This document shows positions 1 to 7,290 of a stretch of 13,659 nt of DNA, piece by piece. The stretch comes from Thermoplasmata archaeon. GTDB lineage: Archaea > Thermoplasmatota > JAKEGO01. The position numbers and the translations under genes were made by a program. A model generated the notes under the pieces. It worked only from the letters and a program-made list of their open reading frames with translations. It was not told the DNA's origin and did not search any database. The stretch spans positions 1 to 13,659 of the forward strand of contig JAKEGO010000002.1 in assembly GCA_022615805.1 (NCBI GenBank). Direction: 5' to 3'. The first letter of the stretch is position 1; each line of letters starts with the position of its first letter.

Positions 1-1191
1 GTCATGTATATGGACATGACGCTATCAATGTTCGACATATATCGGGACTCCCTTGTTCATCTTTTCAACGGGAGTTTCACCGATGGAACGTTGATGGACG
101 ATCATGCGGTGCTTGTCTCCGATCAGACCATTTCGTATGACCTCATCGGTGGTGAGATCGACGCGGCCATCGAGAGCACGCCATCCCTCCTTGAGGGCAT
201 GGGCGAACGCCTGCTGTTCGTTAACGGAAGCGTCGTTCGAATGATGGACGGAGAACTCGCCGTGGAGCGTGTTTGGAATTATAAGAATGATATCCGGTAC
301 GTCCACGCCGAGGACGTATGGGGCAACGACCGGCACGAGGTCGTCGTGCTCGAGGGGGACAACGTCCACATCAGGTACGGCAGCGGCTGGCGGGTCGACT
401 GGACGATCTCGGACGTCGTCGGCGACGCCTCCGGCGCCGACGCAGACTTCGGCGAATGGGACGGGGACGACGACACCGTCGAGCTGTTCGTGGTCACGGA
501 CGACGGCCAGGTGCTCTGGGTCTCGATCCACATCGGCGGGCTCTCGGCGACGGAGGAGCTGGCCCTGCTCCTGTCGCCGCAGAACATCGTGGTCGCCGCG
601 CTGGCGGCGGCGCTCACGGGTCTCCTCCTCGTGTATCCGGAATGGTATGTGCTCGATACGGTCGGGGTGATGGTGTCGGCCGGGGTCGCGTCCCTGTTCG
701 GCATCTCCTTCGGCCTCCTCCCCGCCATCGTCCTTCTGGGTGGGCTTATGGCCTACGACGCCTTCGCGGTCTACCAATCGAAGCACATGATCGACCTCGC
801 CGACGAGGCGGTGTCGCAGCACCTGCCGCTCCTGCTCGTCATCCCCAAGGACGAGGGGTACAGCTACCTCGACCAGGGCTCCATCAAGGAGCAGATCGAC
901 AGGGGGGAGGAGCGCGACGCCATGTTCCTCGGGATGGGCGACCTCATCATCCCCACCGTCCTCGTCGTGTCGGCGTACAGGTGGCTCGACCCCGACGTTA
1001 CGGTCGCCGGCGTCGGCGGCAACCTCGTCGTCGCCCTGGCGACGATGTTCGGCATCCTCGCTGGATTCGCGTTCCTGGCTGTGCAGGTGGCCAAGGGGAA
1101 GCCCCACGCCGGCCTCCCGTTCCTGAACTCCGGAGCCCTCGCCGCGTACTTCGCCGCGGCGCTCGCGGTGTACGGGTCCCTCGGGTTCTGA
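1..1191 (+). CDS. Presenilin-family (A22) intramembrane aspartyl protease, 5'-partial
   Basis: Archaeal presenilin homologues cut substrate proteins inside the membrane with two aspartates. Counting residues from the first ATG (position 4), the C-terminal half shows the family signature: the YD motif in a membrane helix (Y251, D252), the GxGD motif as GMGD (D313) and the PAL-equivalent loop as GLPFL (370-374). About six hydrophobic segments lie between residues 194 and 395. The family normally has nine, and the frame is open to base 1, so the first helices most likely lie left of the window. The first 190 residues are soluble and beta-rich with Asp-rich loops resembling FG-GAP or propeller blades (for example around 145-170), which would be an extracytoplasmic insertion before the catalytic helices. 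The ATG at 4 is therefore probably internal. Family assignment is firm; substrate unknown. Confidence 0.85.
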   Translation, partial: VMYMDMTLSMFDIYRDSLVHLFNGSFTDGTLMDDHAVLVSDQTISYDLIGGEIDAAIESTPSLLEGMGERLLFVNGSVVRMMDGELAVERVWNYKNDIRYVHAEDVWGNDRHEVVVLEGDNVHIRYGSGWRVDWTISDVVGDASGADADFGEWDGDDDTVELFVVTDDGQVLWVSIHIGGLSATEELALLLSPQNIVVAALAAALTGLLLVYPEWYVLDTVGVMVSAGVASLFGISFGLLPAIVLLGGLMAYDAFAVYQSKHMIDLADEAVSQHLPLLLVIPKDEGYSYLDQGSIKEQIDRGEERDAMFLGMGDLIIPTVLVVSAYRWLDPDVTVAGVGGNLVVALATMFGILAGFAFLAVQVAKGKPHAGLPFLNSGALAAYFAAALAVYGSLGF

Positions 1192-1560
1192 TCTCGCCGG
1201 GATCGAGCCCCTCCCTCGGCGGCTAGGTATCGCGGCACCACCATCGGGCGTCCGCCGGTGATGATCTCGGACATAGCTCACCTCGACCGCCAAGACGACT
1301 TGGCTCTCTAACACACCAAATCATATTGGTTCGCCCTTATCTCGCGCAAGTCCCGAGCATGGTCCAACGGGGCATCGGTGGGTAGTGCCCCTCTACAGGT
1401 GATGAAAATGAGCGTACCAGAAGATGTAATAGGCATAAGGATGTCTGGCTCACCGATAGAGGAACACGACCCATCGGTGGACGACGTCGGAAAGGACCAC
1501 TGTTGGCTGTTGCACGTTTCGCGTGATGGTGTAACGATATACGTGACATATCACCGCGTT
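1192..1560. other. Gene-poor gap between the protease and the pilin gene
   Basis: I see no convincing gene here. There is a short GC hairpin (GGGGCA 1369-1374 with TGCCCC 1386-1391) and a possible 57-codon ORF at 1408-1581 preceded by AGGTGAT (1397-1403). That ORF has a mixed third-position composition unlike its GC-ending neighbours, and its last codons overlap the pilin TATA box, so I do not call it a gene. A GTGATGA at 1258-1264 has no partner D or C' box, so it is not a C/D RNA by my reading. Confidence 0.5.
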
Positions 1561-1572
1561 AAATATTTATAT
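1561..1572 (+). promoter_or_regulatory. TATA box of the pilin gene
   Basis: The sequence AAATATTTATAT is the most AT-rich run in the area and a good archaeal TATA box. Transcription would begin near 1592, leaving a leader of about 28 nt that contains the ribosome binding site GGAGG at 1607-1611. Confidence 0.7.
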
Positions 1573-1619
1573 GGACCGTGATATAGACGCAGCAGAAGAG
1601 TCCGATGGAGGATATGGAC

Positions 1620-2210
1620 ATGTGGAAGAAAATGTGGAAGAACGACGAGGCGGTATCGCCTGTCATCGCCGTCATCCTGATGGTGGCGATAACCGTCGTG
1701 CTCGCGGCCGTGCTCTACGTATGGGCGCAGAGCTTCACGACGGGGCAGGACCAGGCCTTGACGATAGGCTGGAACCAGGAAGTTGTGGGTGACAACTACA
1801 GGATAGACATCATCTCCGTCGATACGATCGGGACGGACGAGGTCGCCTTCTCCCTGTTGAACCCGCAGTACGCGCCGGTCGCCGTCGACAACGGGCTCGG
1901 CGAGGACATACGGTTCTCGGAGATAGACCTCGATATCGTGAAGTACGTCGAGGGCGATTTCGATGATGCCGAGACGGACCCGATACTGATGACCTGGGAC
2001 GAGACGTTCTACGAGCAGGACGACGGTGCGAACGAGACGGCCTACGTGATCTTCATGGACGTGAACGACGATGACAAGGTGAACTCCGGCGACGTCATCT
2101 GGATCAGGTCCGCCGAGAACGACGGCGCCGCGGATGAGGACTACCACTTCCGCCTGATCAACAAGCAGCAGGACAAGGCCTACGGCACCCTGGACCTCTC
2201 CGCCACCTGA
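1620..2210 (+). CDS. Type IV pilin-like protein (archaeal pilin N-terminal domain)
   Basis: This is a predicted subunit of an archaeal type IV pilus or related surface filament. Residues 1-10 form a short charged leader ending in NDE. The mature-type N-terminus AVSPVIAVILMVAIT (from residue 11) follows and continues as one long hydrophobic helix to about residue 32. This is the class III signal peptide pattern of the euryarchaeal pilin N-terminal family, cleaved by a prepilin peptidase such as PibD/EppA between E10 and A11. The rest (about 160 residues) is acidic and beta-rich. It contains a dockerin/EF-hand-like loop D147-x-N-x-D-x-K-x-N-x-x-D158 that could bind calcium. I chose ATG 1620 because GGAGG at 1607-1611 sits 8 nt upstream; ATG 1605 and 1614 are in frame but badly spaced. 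No pilus assembly ATPase or platform gene is nearby, so it is an orphan pilin with its own promoter and terminator. Confidence 0.88.
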   Translation: MWKKMWKNDEAVSPVIAVILMVAITVVLAAVLYVWAQSFTTGQDQALTIGWNQEVVGDNYRIDIISVDTIGTDEVAFSLLNPQYAPVAVDNGLGEDIRFSEIDLDIVKYVEGDFDDAETDPILMTWDETFYEQDDGANETAYVIFMDVNDDDKVNSGDVIWIRSAENDGAADEDYHFRLINKQQDKAYGTLDLSAT

Positions 2211-2230
2211 GCGGGAAGGTCTGCGTCGAT

Positions 2231-2267
2231 GTAAATGGGCCTCCGGGCCCATTTACCTTCTTTTTTT
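2231..2267 (+). terminator. Hairpin plus T-tract terminator of the pilin gene
   Basis: Bases 2231-2241 (GTAAATGGGCC) pair perfectly with 2246-2256 around the tetraloop TCCG (2242-2245). A pyrimidine tract with seven or more T follows (to about 2267). It lies 20 bp after the pilin stop. Archaeal termination mainly needs the T-tract; such a strong stem may also protect the mRNA 3' end. Confidence 0.85.
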
Positions 2268-2542
2268 CCTCGATCGCCCTGCGATAGCACCAGTAGTTCC
2301 AGCATCGGAACGTTACAACTTTGATAAGCATCCGAAAAGGCACGAAATGTGCTGTGTCGCATGATCTGGACATCGAAACACGGATCACGATGTGGATCGA
2401 GCCATCACTTGAACGCCTGGTCGATGGCATCACACATCGCCGGGCCATCGGTCAAGAAATGTTCAACGCAGCAATGTAAGGGATCGGTAATACGAACCCC
2501 GCCGCATCCTTGAAGAGGGGTGGCGGTGAATGGCGGCGGCCG
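2268..2542. other. Intergenic region between convergent pilin and KaiC-like genes
   Basis: This stretch of about 275 bp is clearly lower in GC than its surroundings. It lies between two genes that converge on it. I see no ORF with coding character, no tRNA, no C/D box pair and no strong promoter. Confidence 0.5.
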
Positions 2543-3241
2543 TCAGTATCCGTAGAGCGGCCCGAGGACCTCGAGCCCATCGTCCCCGATGTCGAGGACG
2601 AACTTCTCCATGTCGTGCTTTACGGCCCTCATTTTCTTTACCTGCACGTATCTGCGGACGTTCTGGGTCGTCTCGACGACGCCGAGCTCGATGACGCCGT
2701 CCACGAGGAACAGCATGGCCTCGGCGCCCGCGTAAGTTTCGGTGAGGCCGATGCGCTCCATGATGATGACCGTCGTGAGGTCGTTCTCGCGGAGGGTGTT
2801 GAAGAAGTGGTACATCTCGCGCCTCGGGTCGGCTATGTCCACGAGGGAGTAGAGAGCGCCGAGGGAGTCGATGACGACGTACTTGAATCGCTCCTCGTTC
2901 TGGCGTTTGAACGAGATGATGATGGAGAGGATCATGCGCAGGAAGGCCAGGTGCTTCTCCTCTCCCCTGAACTTGCGCCTCAGGCTGTTGTAGTCGACGA
3001 TCTTCAGCCTCTCCTCGACGGGGATGCCGAGGGATTTCAGGTTGAAATGCAGGGAGGAGGAGCCCTCCTCCAGCGTTATGTAGATGCCAAGCGTGTCCTC
3101 CCTCAAGCACTGGGAGGCGATGAGGGAGTACGAGAAGCTCGATTTCATCGTGCCGCCCTCGCCGACTATAGCGAGGGCGATGGTGTGGTCGATGTCGGTC
3201 TTGAAAATCTTGTCAAGCCCTCTGATGGAATCGCGGAACAA
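2543..3241 (-). CDS. Single-domain KaiC-like RecA-superfamily ATPase
   Basis: This 232-residue protein has the KaiC/RadA ATPase core. It shows a P-loop at residues 27-34, paired acidic residues E58-E59 in TLEEG as in the KaiC catalytic pair, and a Walker B strand VVIDS with D125. The length fits one KaiC domain. Such archaeal proteins are usually regulatory or signalling ATPases; ArlH of the archaellum motor is a relative, but nothing nearby shows a motility role. The P-loop reads GEGGTMKS: the usual Gly before the Lys is Met32, while K33 and S34 are kept. The start is TTG at 3241, the only start available after an in-frame TGA three codons upstream, and GGTGA (3248-3252, minus strand) lies 6 nt before it. 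The gene diverges from hypE. Fold assignment is firm; the target process is unknown. Confidence 0.85.
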   Translation of the reverse strand: MFRDSIRGLDKIFKTDIDHTIALAIVGEGGTMKSSFSYSLIASQCLREDTLGIYITLEEGSSSLHFNLKSLGIPVEERLKIVDYNSLRRKFRGEEKHLAFLRMILSIIISFKRQNEERFKYVVIDSLGALYSLVDIADPRREMYHFFNTLRENDLTTVIIMERIGLTETYAGAEAMLFLVDGVIELGVVETTQNVRRYVQVKKMRAVKHDMEKFVLDIGDDGLEVLGPLYGY

Positions 3242-3274
3242 CGGCCTTCACCGCCCAGGCGATTGCGGTCCGCG

Positions 3275-3283
3275 TAATAAAGG
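3275..3283 (-). promoter_or_regulatory. TATA-like box of the KaiC-like gene
   Basis: On the minus strand this reads CCTTTATTA, centred about 38 bp before the TTG start. Transcription would begin near 3254, just upstream of the GGTGA ribosome binding site. Confidence 0.5.
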
Positions 3284-3359
3284 TTTACGATGGCCATGGC
3301 ATCAGACCGTGCCTGGAGCATGGTGAGGAGACCCATCGGAGGTCGCCAGAGCTCGGAAC

Positions 3360-3416
3360 CGGTCCGGTCGAATCGATGCGGCACCGTCGTCGGACGTTCC
3401 AGACAGGACCGGACCG
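3360..3416. repeat. 10-bp perfect inverted repeat between divergent genes
   Basis: CGGTCCGGTC at 3360-3369 is the exact reverse complement of GACCGGACCG at 3407-3416, with a 37-nt spacer. It lies in the roughly 300-bp space between the KaiC-like gene and hypE, which otherwise holds no convincing ORF. It could be an operator or an RNA stem. High GC makes a chance match quite possible. Confidence 0.4.
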
Positions 3417-3507
3417 CTTGCACGTTCATGCCGGACCACAATGGCCGAGGCGATGAGGTCCACCGCACCGGCCGGCGGTCCGATGCTTGGCACTGCGCGC
3501 GGATATT

Positions 3508-3516
3508 CTCAAATAC
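3508..3516 (+). promoter_or_regulatory. Possible weak TATA box of hypE
   Basis: CTCAAATAC is centred about 25 bp before the chosen hypE ATG, the distance expected for a leaderless transcript. It is a weak match, supported mainly by position and by the AT-rich patch around it (from 3502). Confidence 0.4.
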
Positions 3517-3536
3517 CTCCCATTTCATGGGCTGCC

Positions 3537-4598
3537 ATGCCCGACAAGGTCACGATGGCCCACGGGGCCGGGGGAGAGGTGATGATGGACCTCGTCCGCA
3601 GGGTCATCCTGTCGAGGCTGGGTGACACGCTTCCGGACCGCTGGTCCTCGGACGTGCCACTCTCCGCCCTCGAGGACTCCGCGGTGGTCGGGGACATCGT
3701 CTTCACCACGGACGCGCACACCGTCCAGCCGCTCTTCTTCCATGGGGGCGACATCGGCTCCCTTTCCGTCGCGGGCACCGTCAACGACCTCGCCGTGATG
3801 GGCGCTGCCCCGGTGGCGCTCTCCCTCGCCCTCGTCCTGGAGGAGGGCCTTCCGATGGCCGACCTCGAGAGGGCGATCGACAGCGTCGCCAGGACGGCCC
3901 GGGAGGCCGGCGTCGGCGTGGTCACCGGAGACACGAAGGTGGTCGAGCGGGGCGGTGTCGCGGGGATGGTCACGTGCACCTCCGGCTTCGGTCTGCGCCA
4001 CCCGCTCCTCGACCCGAACCTCGAAGCCGTGGCCGTTCATCGTGAGCCGCCGCGGTGGCCGACGGACGCCGGCGTGAGGGAGGGCGACGCGATCATCGTC
4101 TCCGGCTCCATCGGCGACCACGGAGCCGCCGTCCTCACCTCGAGGAGGGGTTTCGGGTTCGAAAGGAGCGTCGCGTCCGACATCGCGCCGTTGAACCACC
4201 TCATCGCCCGCGCCCTCGGCGCCGGGGGCGTCGTCGCCATGAAGGACCCGACCCGCGGCGGCGTCGCCAACGCGCTCAACGAGTGGGCCGGGAAGTCCGG
4301 CGTCGGTATCATGCTCGACGAGGAGGCGATCCCGGTGAGGGACGAGGTCAGGGCGGTGTGCGACCTCCTGGGCATCGACCCGCTGGAGGTCGGGAACGAG
4401 GGGAAGGTCCTCATCGCCGTCGTGCCCGACAGGGCGGAGGATGTGCTCGAGGCCATCGGGGGGGACCCTCACGGCGCCATGGCAGCGATCATCGGACGCG
4501 CCGACGCCTCCTTCGAGGGGGTCGTCCTCGAGACCCGCGTGGGCGGCAGGCGGTACGTGGACCAGCCCCGCGGCGACCCCGTGCCACGGATCTGCTGA
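3537..4598 (+). CDS. hypE: Hydrogenase maturation factor HypE
   Basis: HypE dehydrates the carbamoyl group that HypF places on its own C-terminal cysteine, using ATP, to give the thiocyanate that supplies the CN ligands of [NiFe] hydrogenase. The 353-residue protein shows the PurM/AIRS ATPase fold: N-terminal HGAGG (9-13), the segment with GD...VNDLAVMGA, the loop GDTKVV, and a second half with DPTRGG. It ends in PRIC, so the catalytic cysteine C353 is the last residue. Start: ATG 3537 gives the usual HypE N-terminus and normal length, while an in-frame ATG at 3441 would add 32 residues of non-conserved sequence. No other hyp gene or hydrogenase subunit is in the window, so the partner genes must be elsewhere. 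The gene appears monocistronic. Confidence 0.96.
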   Translation: MPDKVTMAHGAGGEVMMDLVRRVILSRLGDTLPDRWSSDVPLSALEDSAVVGDIVFTTDAHTVQPLFFHGGDIGSLSVAGTVNDLAVMGAAPVALSLALVLEEGLPMADLERAIDSVARTAREAGVGVVTGDTKVVERGGVAGMVTCTSGFGLRHPLLDPNLEAVAVHREPPRWPTDAGVREGDAIIVSGSIGDHGAAVLTSRRGFGFERSVASDIAPLNHLIARALGAGGVVAMKDPTRGGVANALNEWAGKSGVGIMLDEEAIPVRDEVRAVCDLLGIDPLEVGNEGKVLIAVVPDRAEDVLEAIGGDPHGAMAAIIGRADASFEGVVLETRVGGRRYVDQPRGDPVPRIC

Positions 4599-4710
4599 GA
4601 CCCCCCCCGGAACGCGGGGGCGCCCTTCGCTGGACCGGGCCCGTCGCGCTGGGCCGAACCCCCGAAGCAGCAGTTGCAGGTCACATGCAGGGGGATTCTG
4701 CCCGAAAGGG

Positions 4711-4718
4711 CTATAAAC
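4711..4718 (+). promoter_or_regulatory. TATA box of the surface protein gene
   Basis: CTATAAAC is centred about 36 bp before ATG 4751. It predicts transcription from about 4740 and a leader of about 10 nt. This also argues against the in-frame ATG at 4730, which would lie upstream of the transcription start. Confidence 0.65.
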
Positions 4719-4750
4719 GACCGAGGTCAATGGGTCCGCGAGGGTACGAC

Positions 4751-6328
4751 ATGAGACTGATGAGCGTCCTGAGCCTGCTGGTCCTGTTCGGGCTTATCCT
4801 GCCCGCCTTCGGGACCGGCATCGCGGTGCTTGGCGAAGATGAGACGATAGACAGTATCGGGTGCAATATGTGGTCCCCCGGCAACGGTACGGGAGACAAT
4901 CTCACACTGAGCGGCCTGGTGTACGATCCGACGTCCAACGCGTCCGAGAACGGGATTTCCGGGGCGACGGTGACGATCTGGGGCGGCTGTTACATCCTGG
5001 ACTACTGCGAAAATGGCGAGAAATGCTACTGCGACCGATACTGGTGGGAGCCGGTCAACCTGACGACGGACGAATCCGGGGACTTCGAGGTCCTGCTGCC
5101 GGAGGGCTATTACAGCATAACCGTCGAGAAGGAGGGCTACACCACCGCCAACGAATGGCTGGAACTGTACAACGACACCTATATCGAGGTCGAGATCTCG
5201 AAATTGACCGCGGTCATGGCCGGGTCCGTCGTCGATGGCGACGGCAACCCCGTGGCGGGCGCGTGGATCTCCCTCTCGAGCTGGAACGATGACATCTATT
5301 GGCGCGAGTGCGGAAACGGCGTCGAATGGTCGAACGATACTGCCGATTACCGGTACTACTACGGAACGACGGGCGATGACGGGACGTTCACCGTGTATGC
5401 AATGCCCGGCGTGTACCGGTTGTACCTCTACGCCTACGGACATTCGTCCATCGAGGACGAGATCGAACTGTTCGAGGGCCGGAACGAGATGACGTTCGCG
5501 CTCGAGGCCCTCTCCGCTCCGGTGGTCTCGGGCTGGGTTGTGGACGGCGCAAATGGCAACGGCGTCGCCGGCGCTTTCGTGGAGCTATACCCCAGCGATT
5601 ACTATTGGGAGGAAATGAAGGTCCTCATCGGCGAGGAAGATCGTTGCTATGAGAACGGCACGGTCATATGCCCAGATGGCGGATCCCTCTACTTCACCGC
5701 CGAGACCGACGAGAGCGGGTACTTCGAGGTGACGCTCGACGGTCTCGCTTGTTGGCAGTGGATCGACGTCGTCGTGACGGCGGATGGATACGAATCGACG
5801 ATGACGTCGGTTTACGTCGAGGAACGGGCCGAGGTCTGGATAGAGCTCTTCGCATGCGATCCCGAGCCGGTCCCCGGCGACCTCATCCGCGAATACGAAT
5901 ACGAGTGGACCGATCGTGACAGCGACGGCAATCCAGACTACATGCACATCTACGAGGCGTATACCACATCCGACGGCGTCGTGGTCTACGAGTACGAATA
6001 CGAGATGGTGGACAGGGACGACGACGGGAATCCCGAGCGCGTGTACGAGCGCGAGTACGGGACGTATCCCGGACAATGGCGATCCGCGGATGACGATGGC
6101 ACGTACACCGACCTGCCGACGAATCCGATCGATCCGGACAGCGACCCCAGCGAACGGTCCACGGACACCTTGGTCCCCGGGGACGGGAAGACCACCTCCG
6201 GCGAGGAGGGCCGTGGTGCGGATGCCAACGAGGCTCGGCTGGACTCCATCGTCCCGGTGGCGGTCGCCCTCGGGCTCGCGTTCGCGCTGCTCGGCGCAAT
6301 GGTCCTATGGACAGGACGGGTCCACTGA
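4751..6328 (+). CDS. Secreted, membrane-anchored surface protein with three Ig-like domains
   Basis: The 525-residue protein begins with a signal peptide (hydrophobic 5-20, likely cleaved around 22-28). Three similar beta-sandwich domains of the carboxypeptidase-regulatory-like type follow, at about 51-152, 153-254 and 255-368. Each has a G-x-V-x-D start, a GxxGAxV strand, a DESGxFEV- or GDDGTFTV-like turn and a GYxS/T strand. Next comes an acidic tandem repeat: two units from 381 and 414, each opening EYEYE and containing a D-R-D-x-D-G-N-P calcium-type loop. After a polar stalk, a single membrane helix (about 499-521) ends at the C-terminus. There are many N-x-S/T sequons. At least ten cysteines occur, four of them within residues 80-94, in loops inserted at the same place of the domains. 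The frame is open far upstream into hypE, but that part is antisense-like shadow. Function beyond an extracellular structural or binding role is unknown. Confidence 0.85.
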   Translation: MRLMSVLSLLVLFGLILPAFGTGIAVLGEDETIDSIGCNMWSPGNGTGDNLTLSGLVYDPTSNASENGISGATVTIWGGCYILDYCENGEKCYCDRYWWEPVNLTTDESGDFEVLLPEGYYSITVEKEGYTTANEWLELYNDTYIEVEISKLTAVMAGSVVDGDGNPVAGAWISLSSWNDDIYWRECGNGVEWSNDTADYRYYYGTTGDDGTFTVYAMPGVYRLYLYAYGHSSIEDEIELFEGRNEMTFALEALSAPVVSGWVVDGANGNGVAGAFVELYPSDYYWEEMKVLIGEEDRCYENGTVICPDGGSLYFTAETDESGYFEVTLDGLACWQWIDVVVTADGYESTMTSVYVEERAEVWIELFACDPEPVPGDLIREYEYEWTDRDSDGNPDYMHIYEAYTTSDGVVVYEYEYEMVDRDDDGNPERVYEREYGTYPGQWRSADDDGTYTDLPTNPIDPDSDPSERSTDTLVPGDGKTTSGEEGRGADANEARLDSIVPVAVALGLAFALLGAMVLWTGRVH

Positions 6329-6399
6329 ACGATCTCGAGGTTCGGCCCCACGGCGGGGGGACGGGCGTTCACTCACATTCGCAGCCCCCCGCTTAACCC

Positions 6400-6407
6400 T
6401 TTTATAC
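6400..6407 (+). promoter_or_regulatory. TATA box of nurA-herA (leaderless)
   Basis: TTTTATAC lies with its centre 25 bp before the nurA ATG, so the transcript should start at or next to the A of the start codon. No Shine-Dalgarno sequence precedes the ATG, which fits a leaderless mRNA. Confidence 0.75.
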
Positions 6408-6427
6408 GAACACCGCGCTGACCCTCC

Positions 6428-7285
6428 ATGCTCCATCTGGAGTACCTCGAGGACGAGCTCGACGCCGTGGTAGCCTCCCTGGCCAGACAGGTCAGGGGGG
6501 ATCTCCCTCCCGACCTCTTCGAGGACATTCCCGGCGCCCAGGGGCGGGTCATCGCCGTCGACGGAGGCTCGGCCATCCTGATCGACGGCGGCCCCTTCGC
6601 GGTCGCGGCGGCGAGGGCCGGCTGCGTCACGTTCGACATATCGGGCGAGGTTGGCTCGTGGGGGACGCCCATCAGGCTGAGGTTCATGGGAGGGGACGAC
6701 GTCGGCGACCGCGGCGACTTCTCTGAAGCGCTGACCGCATGGCGAAAGTCCCTCGAGATGGAGGTCGCATCCCGCGCCGTGGGTGACGTCCTGCCGGGGG
6801 ACGTCCTGGCGATCGACGGGGCCATCTCGGGGAGCGCGCGCGATGCGGCGATGGAGAGCCTCATATCCGCGTTCCGCGCCGCTGGCGCGGACATCGCCGG
6901 CGTTTCCAAGCGAAGCAGGATGGCCATCCACGGACGCCCCGCGGTCCTCGGGGCGGTGCTGTCCGCGAGCGCCTCGGGGAAGACACCTCCGTGGTGCGTC
7001 CACCTGGGCGAGAACGGCGGGATAGAGACATGGGTGGCGATGCTCCACCCGGCATCGCGTCACGCATTCAGGATCGATGCCACCGACAGGCGGGCGCTCG
7101 GCGTCCTCGCGTCGGCGTCCGCCGACCCTGTCTACCCCGGGTACCCCTATCCGCTGGCGAGGGTCCACAACGAGGTGGCCCTCCACGGGCCCCTCGTGGA
7201 GCGGCTGAGGCACACCCTCATGGAGCGCTGCCCTCCGCTGGAGCGGAACGACGATTTCCACGCCGTCCTCGACGGCAACTGGTGA
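6428..7285 (+). CDS. nurA: DNA double-strand break repair nuclease NurA
   Basis: NurA is a Mn-dependent 5'-3' exonuclease/endonuclease that works with the HerA translocase to resect DNA ends for RadA-driven recombination. The 285-residue product shows the family pattern. The first metal aspartate is in IAVDGG (D45), a glutamate lies in the helix around 110-112, the second metal aspartate is in LAIDGA (D130), the segment GVSKRSR follows, and a C-terminal histidine is in VHNEV (H247). The length is a little below many NurA proteins (roughly 300-450 residues). The stop codon overlaps the region of the herA start (TGATG), so the two genes are translationally linked. Transcription should start from the TATA box just upstream without a leader. 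Mre11 and Rad50 genes, frequent neighbours in other archaea, are not in this window. Confidence 0.93.
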   Translation: MLHLEYLEDELDAVVASLARQVRGDLPPDLFEDIPGAQGRVIAVDGGSAILIDGGPFAVAAARAGCVTFDISGEVGSWGTPIRLRFMGGDDVGDRGDFSEALTAWRKSLEMEVASRAVGDVLPGDVLAIDGAISGSARDAAMESLISAFRAAGADIAGVSKRSRMAIHGRPAVLGAVLSASASGKTPPWCVHLGENGGIETWVAMLHPASRHAFRIDATDRRALGVLASASADPVYPGYPYPLARVHNEVALHGPLVERLRHTLMERCPPLERNDDFHAVLDGNW

Positions 7286-7290
7286 TGCGA

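Noticed and set aside
1399..1470. Possible second C/D RNA starting with GTGATGA at 1399-1405
   Set aside because: A CAGA follows at 12 nt, but no proper C' box or D box at usable spacing was found.
1408..1581. 57-codon plus-strand ORF with AGGTGAT upstream
   Set aside because: Third positions are mixed, unlike the GC-ending neighbours, its end overlaps the pilin TATA box, and the product resembles nothing I know.
2158..2448. Minus-strand ORF across the pilin end and the following gap
   Set aside because: It runs through the terminator hairpin and has no coding character.
2510..3277. Long plus-strand ORF opposite the KaiC-like gene
   Set aside because: It is the antisense shadow of a recognisable ATPase in GC-rich DNA; the product lacks any motif.
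3166..3528. Minus-strand ORF over the KaiC-like promoter and the gap before hypE
   Set aside because: It overlaps the ATPase in another frame and has low-complexity Ser/Pro/Arg composition.
4601..4620. C-run and G-run hairpin after hypE as a terminator
   Set aside because: Only about five pairs form and no T-tract follows.
4055..4750. Upstream in-frame extension of the surface protein inside hypE
   Set aside because: The extension is Arg/Gly/Pro-rich shadow sequence of hypE; the signal peptide and TATA box place the start at 4751.
6991..7284. Upstream in-frame extension of herA inside nurA
   Set aside because: It overlaps conserved nurA coding sequence and is Arg/Pro-rich noise.
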